This document shows positions 42,051-48,673 of a stretch of DNA of 48,673 nt, in pieces. This DNA comes from Sphaerochaeta sp. Phil3. GTDB lineage: Bacteria > Spirochaetota > Spirochaetia > Sphaerochaetales > Sphaerochaetaceae. Within the stretch, counting starts at the first letter, position 1. Each line of letters begins with the position of its first letter. The position numbers and the translations under genes are program-made. The stretch is from positions 1-48,673 of the forward strand of contig MSGT01000016.1 in the NCBI GenBank assembly GCA_001940825.1, in the 5' to 3' direction. Under the pieces are notes generated by a model that did no database searches, was not told the DNA's origin, and was given only the letters and a program-made list of their open reading frames with translations.

Positions 42051-43205
42051 CTATATTTCGATTTCAAAAAGGTTTTCACGGTTTCCAGCGTCATAGCGAT
42101 ACCCGATCCGCCTGGCGGTGTTCTTCAGAATCGTTATGCCTAGGTGGACCATATCGTCGCCACCGACTGAGACATCGGCCTTGCCATGAATCCCGTCTCC
42201 AAGCCCATCGCAGGCCTTTTCGAAAGGATTGTATTCCACCCCTTTGGAGGAGAGCCTAATCAGGGAGCTCTTCTCCTTTTCGTCGAACGAAAGCTCCAGG
42301 GACATATCCACGCAGTCGCTTTTGCCATAGTCGAGCATCTCATAGATGAGCTCTTCCGTGCAAAGCTGCAGTCTATACGCTTTCTTCTCGCCAATTCCGT
42401 ACTTTGAGGCAAAGTCCCTGATACTCCCCTGCAGCTGCATGAGATCGAACGAACGGGAGTCTATTTTGTACGAAAGGTACTTCATCTTATGTATGAAATC
42501 CCTTGTCTTCTTTCTTTTTGGGTTGTCGAATATCTCCTGTGGAGTGCCCTCTTCATAGATGCCTTTTTCATCCATGTAGAGGATTCTTGTCGCAATCTCG
42601 CGGGCGAATGACATCTCGTGCGTAACTATCACCATTGTCATGCCGCTTTTGGCAAGGAGCCTGAGCGTTGCAAGGACCTCGCCCACCATTGTTGGATCCA
42701 ACGCACTTGTAGGCTCGTCGAACAGCATGACCTCAGGTTCCATGATGAGTGAACGGACTATGGCAATACGCTGTTTCTGACCACCAGACAGTACATCAGG
42801 CATTGCATATTTCTTGCTTTCAAGGCCAACCATCCTAAGGAGCTTGAGGGCCTTCTCCTCTGCTTCAGCCCTCTTCATCTTCAACAACCTGATTGGAGCA
42901 AGGGTTATGTTGTCCAACACGCACAGGTGGGAGAACAGGTGAAAGCCCTGATAGACGAAGCCTACACGGCGTCTTATCCGGTTCAAATCCGCCTTTGGAG
43001 ACGTAAGCTCGTCGTCTCCAATGTAGATGGAGCCCTTGTCAGGAACCTCAAGCAAATCCATGGAACGCAGGAATACGCTCTTTCCACCGCCGGATTCACC
43101 AATTATGACGATCCTCTCACCCTTCTCCACAGTAAGGCTTACATCCTTGAGTACCTCCAAGGAACCAAAGGACTTGGAGATGTTCTCAACCCGAATCATG
43201 CTCAT
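42051..43205 (-). CDS. Amino-acid ABC transporter ATPase with C-terminal HATPase-like domain
   Basis: A 384-residue protein. Residues 1-240 are a GlnQ-type ATPase: Walker A GESGGGKS 36-43, LSGGQ 139-143, Walker B LFDE 161-164, His196. Residues 245-384 are an appended RsbW-like HATPase_c_2 domain with CTEELIYEML at the N-box position (282-291), SSKGVEYNPFE at the G1 position and HLGITILKN (354-362) at the G2 position. The N-box Asn and the G1 Asp are absent, so ATP binding by this domain is doubtful. The gene overlaps the permease gene by 20 bases. The extra domain is the same type as in the neighbouring symporter and one-chain importer. Confidence 0.9.
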   Translation of the reverse strand: MSMIRVENISKSFGSLEVLKDVSLTVEKGERIVIIGESGGGKSVFLRSMDLLEVPDKGSIYIGDDELTSPKADLNRIRRRVGFVYQGFHLFSHLCVLDNITLAPIRLLKMKRAEAEEKALKLLRMVGLESKKYAMPDVLSGGQKQRIAIVRSLIMEPEVMLFDEPTSALDPTMVGEVLATLRLLAKSGMTMVIVTHEMSFAREIATRILYMDEKGIYEEGTPQEIFDNPKRKKTRDFIHKMKYLSYKIDSRSFDLMQLQGSIRDFASKYGIGEKKAYRLQLCTEELIYEMLDYGKSDCVDMSLELSFDEKEKSSLIRLSSKGVEYNPFEKACDGLGDGIHGKADVSVGGDDMVHLGITILKNTARRIGYRYDAGNRENLFEIEI

Positions 43206-43914
43206 TGCCTGAGGCCTCCTTTTTCAAAGGTGTTTTCTTCAAGGGTTTCTCCTTCAAGGATGAAAGCCTATCGACCAAGGCAAAGATTCCGTAGCACAGG
43301 TAGGACAGTCCTAGATAAAGCAGAAGGCCTATGACGATCATGAACAGCGGCTCGATCGTGCGGCTTGAAATGTTGTTGATCACCCTTGTGAGGTCGGTTA
43401 TGGTGACATAGCCCACAACGCTGGTCCATTGGATCAAAGTGACTATCGTGGATTGGTACGTCCCTTTTGCAATGGCAGCAGCCTGCGGCAGCGTAACAAG
43501 GAAAAAAGCCTGATATTTGGAAAAGCCAAGAGTCCTTGCAGCCTCCACCTGGTTCTTGTCCGTCGCCTCGATGGCCGAATAGAAGCAGGCCGCCGAATAG
43601 GCGCTCATATGCAGTGAAAACGCCACTATGGCGACGAAAGTGGGAGAGACGTGGCTTGAAGCGAACACCACATAGTACATCAGCATGAGAAGAAGCAGAA
43701 CAGGACTTCCTCTGAGGATGGCAATGTACAGGGACGCGGCCTTTCTGACAGGCCAGATGCGGCTTCTTCGCATTGCACAGACGGCTATCCCAAGCAAAGA
43801 GCCAAGAATGACGGAAAAGACGGCAATCTGAACAGTCACACCCAAACCCCTTAGAAGGGTCTTGTAGGAGTCTCCGCTTATGAGAGTTTTATAGACAATC
43901 TCCTTGATCTTCAC
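43186..43914 (-). CDS. Amino-acid ABC transporter permease (HisM/GlnP type)
   Basis: About 242 residues with four to five helices and the EAA-like loop (VEAARTLGFSKYQAFFLVTLPQA). It belongs to the polar amino-acid uptake family. The start is uncertain: the ATG at 43923 directly abuts AGAGGG with no spacing, whereas a GTG at 43914 has that site nine bases upstream and is preferred here. It is the first gene after a 130-base gap that carries a LytTR-like direct repeat, so it is probably the first gene of a regulated operon. Confidence 0.88.
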   Translation of the reverse strand: MKIKEIVYKTLISGDSYKTLLRGLGVTVQIAVFSVILGSLLGIAVCAMRRSRIWPVRKAASLYIAILRGSPVLLLLMLMYYVVFASSHVSPTFVAIVAFSLHMSAYSAACFYSAIEATDKNQVEAARTLGFSKYQAFFLVTLPQAAAIAKGTYQSTIVTLIQWTSVVGYVTITDLTRVINNISSRTIEPLFMIVIGLLLYLGLSYLCYGIFALVDRLSSLKEKPLKKTPLKKEASGNEHDSG

Positions 43915-43973
43915 CTGAGTCATCCCTCTATGGGAGATACTACTCCAATCGCCGTTCTACAGTGCGGGACGAC

Positions 43974-44005
43974 TCCGAAATTGGTCAATTGGATTCCGAA
44001 ATTGG
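43974..44005 (-). promoter_or_regulatory. Putative LytTR operator upstream of the ABC genes
   Basis: TCCGAAATTGG occurs twice, at 43974-43984 and 43995-44005, exactly 21 bp apart. LytTR regulators bind pairs of short direct repeats spaced two helical turns apart. The site is 50-90 bases before the permease start and immediately after the LytTR system genes. Confidence 0.55.
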
Positions 44006-44055
44006 AACACCCCGGCAAAGGAGGCGAAGAAGGAGAAAAGGCTCAAAAGGCCATA

Positions 44056-45333
44056 CTATGGACTCAGGACCACGCAAACTGTGCAGATACCATCCTCAAC
44101 TTTGTATTCGACCTCACCATTGTATCTCTTGGAGGCTGTGATGACGCTGTCTATTCCAGTGCTTCTATTGATGGGGAGGCCGTTCTCCAACTTCAAGCCC
44201 GATGGCGCTGGGTTGCTCACGACGATCACAGTCTTCCCTCCAACACCCTTGACTGCAGCACGAATAGGCCCAGAGCTTTCCATGCCTTTTGCAGCATTGA
44301 GAGCGTTCTCCAAAAGGTTTGCAAGTATTGCAACGTAGTCCACATCCTTTATTCTGGAATAGAACGGGGTATCGGCCTGCGCAATGAACGAAACGCCTGC
44401 ATCCTTGGTCTTGTTCCTATAGGAGGAAAGTATCCCATTGACCATGACATGCGGGCAGAACGACGATGGACGCTCCTGTCTTTCCTCTTCCTCACCCAGA
44501 TATCTGAGGATGCCTTCCGTATCCCCCTCCCTGGCCATGGAGGCAATGCAGTCATAATGATGCCTGACATCATGCCTGATACGTCTAGTCTCCTTCTCCA
44601 TCTCCTTCACACCTTCTACATACGAGGTCAGGTATTCGACGTTCTGCTTCACAAGCTCATCCCTGGCTTCCTTCTTCATGTAGTAGATGTTGCTTATGTT
44701 CACGAGAGTCACAGCAACGAACGAAAGCGCAACGAAGACATAGAACAGCAGCACACCAACATCCTTCTCATTGGACCTCAACTTGACCATAAGCATGGAG
44801 AACATGATGAAGTAGAACAGCGATACGATGAACAGCCTCCTCCAGTTCTTGGAGTGGAATCCACTGACCTCCCTTATGAAGCTACGTCCATATCTCCTGT
44901 AGACCAATAGAATTGGAAGACAGAACGCTATTTGGATCAGGCTGCGCAGATAATATACGAGAACCACCGAACCTTCTATAGCTAAAAGATTGCTTAGAAT
45001 CGAAGAAAGGGACCAGAAGAAACAGAACACGCATCCGTATGACACCCAAAGATAGCACTTCTTCCAAAAACCATCGGCCGATGCATATATGAAGGTCCCC
45101 CAAAAGTACAGGAACGACCCCATGAACGAGGCTGTGAACCTAATGGACTTTGTCAAAAGGCTATGGCACAGGTAGACGACGGCAAAGAACACGATTCCGG
45201 CCACAATCCAAAGCAGAACCGTCTTCTTCTTCGAGAACCTCCTTTCCTCCAACGACAGGACAGCGACCAGATGAAGGGCGAAAAGGAAAAAGCAGACGAA
45301 GAAGGTAGTCACGGTATACTTCAGACCTAACAC
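44056..45333 (-). CDS. GHKL sensor histidine kinase with seven-helix sensor
   Basis: A 425-residue sensor of the AgrC/ComD-like class. About seven hydrophobic segments lie between residues 8 and 213, a linker follows, and the phosphoacceptor is His254 in RIRHDVRHH. The GHKL ATPase domain has its N box at ILANLLENALNAA (Asn339, Asn343). It starts with a GTG at 45333 that overlaps the response-regulator stop by seven bases, so the pair is coupled. Such sensors often detect peptides or small ligands at the membrane. Confidence 0.88.
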   Translation of the reverse strand: MLGLKYTVTTFFVCFFLFALHLVAVLSLEERRFSKKKTVLLWIVAGIVFFAVVYLCHSLLTKSIRFTASFMGSFLYFWGTFIYASADGFWKKCYLWVSYGCVFCFFWSLSSILSNLLAIEGSVVLVYYLRSLIQIAFCLPILLVYRRYGRSFIREVSGFHSKNWRRLFIVSLFYFIMFSMLMVKLRSNEKDVGVLLFYVFVALSFVAVTLVNISNIYYMKKEARDELVKQNVEYLTSYVEGVKEMEKETRRIRHDVRHHYDCIASMAREGDTEGILRYLGEEEERQERPSSFCPHVMVNGILSSYRNKTKDAGVSFIAQADTPFYSRIKDVDYVAILANLLENALNAAKGMESSGPIRAAVKGVGGKTVIVVSNPAPSGLKLENGLPINRSTGIDSVITASKRYNGEVEYKVEDGICTVCVVLSP

Positions 45334-46055
45334 GTTTCCCCGGCCTCCTTCAGATAATAGTCAACGTAGGCCCCCTTAAGAAATGTACGGAGCCTTCGAG
45401 GAATGGGAATGACCGATCCGTCATCCATTACCAAGCCCTGCGAAAGGCTGCGGACATGCGAAAGGTTCACGATGAACGAACCTCCGCACTTTACAAAACC
45501 CTTCTTGCCAAGCACAAGCTCCTCAACTTCCTTTACGGAGAGCCACGAAGTCAGTTTCTTTCCAGAGGACAAAGCAAAGACCTTCTTCTTGTCTATCGTC
45601 TCTATGTAGAGGATGTCCTCCAACGCTATGCGGTTGAGCCGCCCTTCCGATGAAAGCAGAATCCACGTCTTTCTTTCCCTAAGGGAGAGGACGCGGTCGA
45701 GCGCAGCGTCGAACTTCTCCTGGGTGTATGGTTTCTTTATGTAGTCTGAAACATGGAGGGAAAAGGCGTCCACTGCAAAATCAGAGCTCGTAGTCAAGAA
45801 TGTGATGTTGGTGTTTTCACTACGGGAAAGGATTTCATGCGCAAGCTCAGTCCCCAGCATCCCTGGCATGCATATGTCCAAAAGCGCGACATCGGGCGAC
45901 CCTGTCTTATCAAAGGACTCCAGCATGTCGAACCCAGAGGAATAGACCTCAATCTTCATCGCCCTCTGAGGGTGCTTGCTCGAGTAGACCAATAGATTGT
46001 CCTCAATGTCCTTACGCTCTACAGCATCGTCATCGCAAATGGCTATCCTAAACAT
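45327..46055 (-). CDS. LytTR family response regulator
   Basis: A 242-residue regulator: receiver domain with acidic residues Asp8-10 and phosphoacceptor Asp60 (VALLDICMPG), the conserved Lys in DYIKKPY, then a LytTR DNA-binding domain (about 140-242, with IEDILYIETIDKKKVF-like core and FVKCGGSFIVNLSHV). The ATG at 46055 is chosen because AAAGGA lies five bases upstream; an extension to 46079 is possible. It follows the alpha-galactosidase gene by 32 bases and precedes the kinase gene. The direct repeat at 43974-44005 is a likely target. Confidence 0.92.
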   Translation of the reverse strand: MFRIAICDDDAVERKDIEDNLLVYSSKHPQRAMKIEVYSSGFDMLESFDKTGSPDVALLDICMPGMLGTELAHEILSRSENTNITFLTTSSDFAVDAFSLHVSDYIKKPYTQEKFDAALDRVLSLRERKTWILLSSEGRLNRIALEDILYIETIDKKKVFALSSGKKLTSWLSVKEVEELVLGKKGFVKCGGSFIVNLSHVRSLSQGLVMDDGSVIPIPRRLRTFLKGAYVDYYLKEAGETC

Positions 46056-46087
46056 CTTTATCCTTTCCATCCAACGCATCTGCCGAG

Positions 46088-48394
46088 TTATATCATCATT
46101 CTATCCACGATGTACATCTCGGTCGAGAAATCGGGCCGTATACGTGTAAGCCTTATATCCCCGGAACCAGTGAATCGCTGTCCAAGCACGATGCCCGCAC
46201 TTTCAAGCTGTCCCGCATAGACCGATGTCTCCAAACCCAACCCTCGTTGGTCTTCCTTAAACTTCGATGCATTGTCTCCAAGCCTGCTTCTATCGATCCG
46301 TTGTACACGGGAGGAGACAAGAAGGCGCTCGGTTCCGCGAGCATTGAAGCCTGCATCCAACAAGGGTACCACAAGCCTGTCATTCGGCATGTTCGGAACA
46401 TTGAGCATACAGGCATCCAGCATTACAAGATGCTCTTCGTCAGCCACAAGCCATTTGAGATTGTTTCCACCATTGAAATAGGAAATGTCCCTTGTGAAGG
46501 TTCCAAATTGGAAAAGCCTTCTGTTCTTCTTGTAGAACCGTATCTGCTCCTTAATGATGTCAAGTTCGTTTGAAGGAAGCCGCGTGAGGTCCATTTCATA
46601 CCCAAGGATTCCAAAGGCAGCCACATTGAAGCGGTCCTCAATGGAGCTTATTCGAAGGCTTTGATGGTTTGGAGAGGCCGATACATGACAGCCCATAACG
46701 CTTTGAGGATAGAAGAAGCTAGTACCCCATTGGATGAATTGGCGCATTAGGACATCTGTGTCATCGCTCGTCCAAATCTGGTTCATGTAGCACAGCACCC
46801 CAAGGTCGAACCTGTTTCCACCTGAGGCGCAGCCCTCGAAGAGAATGTCCGGGAACTTTGCAGTCAAGGCTTCGAGCACCTTGTAGAATCCAAGCACGTA
46901 CCTGTGGAGGAACTCGCCCATGAAGTACTTGTCAGACCCTTGTGTGTTGAAGTCAGAGAAAAACCTATTCATATCCCATTTCACATAGTTGGCCTTGGAT
47001 TCTTCAAGAAGAGTCGAGATGCAGGCTATCATGTAATCCGTCACATCCTCTCTTGTCCAGTCAAGGATGTACTGGTTTCTTCCAACTCCGGGCTTTCTAT
47101 TTGGTATTGCGATGCGCCAATCAGGATGCCTTTCGAAGAGCCTACTCTTCTCGCTCACCATCTCAGGTTCTATCCAGATTCCAAACATCAAGCCCTTTTC
47201 GTGCAGTTTGGAGGAAAGACCTGCAAGTCCGTTTGGGAGCTTGCGCCCGTTGGCAGTCCAGTCCCCAAGGGAGGTCGTATCGTCCTCACGTTCACCAAAC
47301 CAGCCGTCATCCAGAACGAAAAGCTCTATACCTACATCTTTGGCGGTGTCTGCAAGATCCAGCAGCTTCTCTTCGTTGAAGTCGAAATACGTCGCCTCCC
47401 AGTTGTTCACAAGAACAGGCCTCTCCTTGTCCCTCCAAGGGCCTCGGCACACGTTCTCATTCACAAACCTATGCATTTCATGGCTCATTCCGTTCAAACC
47501 TTTGTCAGAATAGACCATCACGGCCTGAGGAGCCGTGAACGACGATTTTGCCTTGAGCCTCCATGTAAACGTATTTGGGTTTATCCCTGTCAGAAGCCTT
47601 ACCCTGCCGTAGGGGCTTAGCTCAACGGACTCCTGATGGTTGCCGGAATAGATAAGGTTCAATCCAATGACATCGCCTTGGAGCTCAGTTGCATTAGGGG
47701 CTTTCAGTGCAATTGCGGGATTGTGGAACGCTCCGCTCGCACCTGTCTTGCTGTCGTTTATGTGGATTCCCGGTCGCAGAGGTCTGTCGCACACCATGCG
47801 CTCCCTTGCCCATGCACCGTCAAGTGTGACAAGGTTCCAATAGGGGTTTGGAACATCCAGTTGCAATGAGGCCAAGGCTTGAATGTAGACATCCTCGCTT
47901 CCTTCGTTTTCAACTCTGGAAAACCGTACAATTGCATCCTTTTCATCGCTTACAAGGTAGTAGAGTCTTAGCCGTAGAGGAAACAGCCTCTCCTTGAGCA
48001 CAACTTCCAATGTACAGAACTCATCACCATAGACACTGGGAAGCCCCTCCATTGATGGGATTCCTTGGGTGATCGAATATGTTTCGTAGACGAAGTCAAG
48101 GACGCTGTGGCCGTTGTCGTATGAAGCCTTCATGGATGCGAGCCTATAGTCGCCCCTTCCCTCTGTTGAGAACTCCGTCATGAGGTTGTCGAGGAAAAGC
48201 AGGCTGTGGTCCTTGTCGTATGCGGTTGCATCGCAGATCTTGACGTTCTGGACGTTTGACATGAGCTCTGCATCAAAGGCATCGAGCCTCTTTCCATAGT
48301 ACAGATGTTCAAGCACCCCGCACTCTCCAACCTTGAAGATATAAGAGGTATTTGGCGTTGCAAGGTTGAAAACCCCATTCTTGGCTTCTATCAT
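46088..48394 (-). CDS. GH36 alpha-galactosidase
   Basis: A 768-residue family GH36 enzyme, about 700-750 being usual. The nucleophile is Asp474 in YVKWDMNRFF and the acid/base is Asp544 in WTSDDTDV; DDGWFGERED and FEGCASGGNRFD are also present. There is no signal peptide, so it acts in the cytoplasm on imported alpha-galactosides. AAGGGA lies seven bases before the start, with an extended -10 promoter upstream (48449-48454). It may be co-transcribed with the two-component genes that follow. Confidence 0.95.
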   Translation of the reverse strand: MIEAKNGVFNLATPNTSYIFKVGECGVLEHLYYGKRLDAFDAELMSNVQNVKICDATAYDKDHSLLFLDNLMTEFSTEGRGDYRLASMKASYDNGHSVLDFVYETYSITQGIPSMEGLPSVYGDEFCTLEVVLKERLFPLRLRLYYLVSDEKDAIVRFSRVENEGSEDVYIQALASLQLDVPNPYWNLVTLDGAWARERMVCDRPLRPGIHINDSKTGASGAFHNPAIALKAPNATELQGDVIGLNLIYSGNHQESVELSPYGRVRLLTGINPNTFTWRLKAKSSFTAPQAVMVYSDKGLNGMSHEMHRFVNENVCRGPWRDKERPVLVNNWEATYFDFNEEKLLDLADTAKDVGIELFVLDDGWFGEREDDTTSLGDWTANGRKLPNGLAGLSSKLHEKGLMFGIWIEPEMVSEKSRLFERHPDWRIAIPNRKPGVGRNQYILDWTREDVTDYMIACISTLLEESKANYVKWDMNRFFSDFNTQGSDKYFMGEFLHRYVLGFYKVLEALTAKFPDILFEGCASGGNRFDLGVLCYMNQIWTSDDTDVLMRQFIQWGTSFFYPQSVMGCHVSASPNHQSLRISSIEDRFNVAAFGILGYEMDLTRLPSNELDIIKEQIRFYKKNRRLFQFGTFTRDISYFNGGNNLKWLVADEEHLVMLDACMLNVPNMPNDRLVVPLLDAGFNARGTERLLVSSRVQRIDRSRLGDNASKFKEDQRGLGLETSVYAGQLESAGIVLGQRFTGSGDIRLTRIRPDFSTEMYIVDRMMI

Positions 48395-48448
48395 TCTGCG
48401 TTCCCTTCTCGTTGTTTCACCGCCATTGGCTGTTTTGGGTTAATTTGG

Positions 48449-48454
48449 ATTATA
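48449..48454 (-). promoter_or_regulatory. Extended -10 promoter for the alpha-galactosidase gene
   Basis: Minus-strand TATAAT preceded by TGT (an extended -10) lies about 55 bases before the start codon. The -35 region (GTCAAA) is weak. Confidence 0.5.
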
Positions 48455-48471
48455 ACATGCCACCACCCTGT

Positions 48472-48499
48472 TTGACATTGCCTGTTTTTATGATATATT
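48472..48499 (+). promoter_or_regulatory. Promoter for tRNA-Ser
   Basis: TTGACA (48472-48477), a 16-base spacer and TATATT (48494-48499), preceded by TGA. It points at the tRNA that begins at 48546. Confidence 0.65.
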
Positions 48500-48509
48500 G
48501 GCAACGTTG

Positions 48510-48536
48510 CAAAGGTTGCTTTGACTGCAACCTTTG
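48510..48536 (+). other. Hairpin in the tRNA-Ser leader
   Basis: CAAAGGTTGC (48510-48519) and GCAACCTTTG (48527-48536) form a perfect 10-bp stem with a 7-base loop. It sits between the predicted transcription start and the tRNA, so it would be part of the precursor. Confidence 0.55.
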
Positions 48537-48545
48537 TCATGACCA

Positions 48546-48633
48546 GGAGCGATGTCCGAGTGGTCGAAGGAGCCAGACTCGAAATCTGGTGTGGGGCTCG
48601 TCCTCACCGTGGGTTCGAATCCCACTCACTCCG
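48546..48633 (+). tRNA. tRNA-Ser (anticodon CGA)
   Basis: An 88-base class II tRNA with a long variable arm. The anticodon stem CCAGA/TCTGG closes the loop CTCGAAA with anticodon CGA. The T arm has GTTCGAATC. The acceptor stem GGAGCGA/TCACTCC contains one C-A mismatch. The discriminator is G and CCA is not encoded. Confidence 0.9.
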
Positions 48634-48651
48634 CTTTTTATTGTTTTGAAG

Positions 48652-48673
48652 AGGGGCTGTAACAAAAGTCGGG
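48652..48673. mobile_element. Possible insertion-sequence end at the window edge
   Basis: The last bases (GAGGGGCTGTAACAAAAG) resemble terminal inverted repeats of some IS families, which often begin GGGGCTGT. No transposase is inside the window, so this is only a hint that an element starts just after the tRNA. Confidence 0.25.

Noticed and set aside
32408-43205. The C-terminal extensions of the ABC ATPases as ordinary regulatory NIL or CBS domains
   Set aside because: The residues around the EEL...YNP(L/F)E segments match HATPase_c_2 spacing, and the same type of domain recurs on the symporter next door; NIL/CBS signatures are not seen.

Overview
The window looks like a bacterial chromosome segment of roughly balanced base composition, densely packed, with Shine-Dalgarno sites of the AGGAGG type and some TTG and GTG starts. 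A threonyl-tRNA synthetase without a TGS domain, a metallophosphoesterase of a type I associate with spirochaetes, many carbohydrate and amino-acid uptake genes and a non-mevalonate isoprenoid gene suggest a host- or gut-associated spirochaete (Sphaerochaeta/Treponema-like). This placement is inference from gene content; no 16S rRNA is visible. The left edge carries a strong rRNA-type promoter facing out of the window.

Layout. 0-7.5 kb: housekeeping genes (glycerophosphodiesterase, stand-alone citrate-lyase-ligase-like nucleotidyltransferase, PgsA-like phosphatidyltransferase, M32 carboxypeptidase, thrS, ispH, yajC). 7.6-11.8 kb: a MarR-controlled heterodimeric ABC exporter. 12.2-22.1 kb: TldD/TldE, a small P-loop kinase, a zinc dehydrogenase, a lipoprotein alpha/beta hydrolase, tRNA-Ala, an XRE membrane regulator and a translationally coupled phosphoesterase/ParB-like pair. 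The spaces between these genes are unusually long and hold a structured repeat placed 3' of genes, plus short-period degenerate arrays. 22.4-32.2 kb: a sugar ABC importer (binding protein and two permeases, no ATPase), a PLP enzyme, a GH38 alpha-mannosidase, a Gfo/Idh/MocA oxidoreductase and an N-acetylhexosamine-kinase-like enzyme; together these suggest glycan scavenging.

32.2-46.1 kb is the most interesting part. One minus-strand block encodes a SpoIIE-type phosphatase with its own canonical HATPase domain, one STAS antagonist protein, and three transport proteins that each carry an extra RsbW/SpoIIAB-like HATPase domain: a dicarboxylate/amino-acid symporter (domain at the N-terminus), a one-chain binding-protein/permease/ATPase (C-terminus), and an amino-acid ABC ATPase (C-terminus). 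No sigma factor is present. I infer a partner-switching system whose outputs are transporters rather than transcription. Both amino-acid binding modules appear circularly permuted. A LytTR-type two-component system lies upstream, and a 21-bp-spaced direct repeat, the geometry expected of a LytTR operator, sits in front of the ABC genes. A GH36 alpha-galactosidase and tRNA-Ser close the right end.
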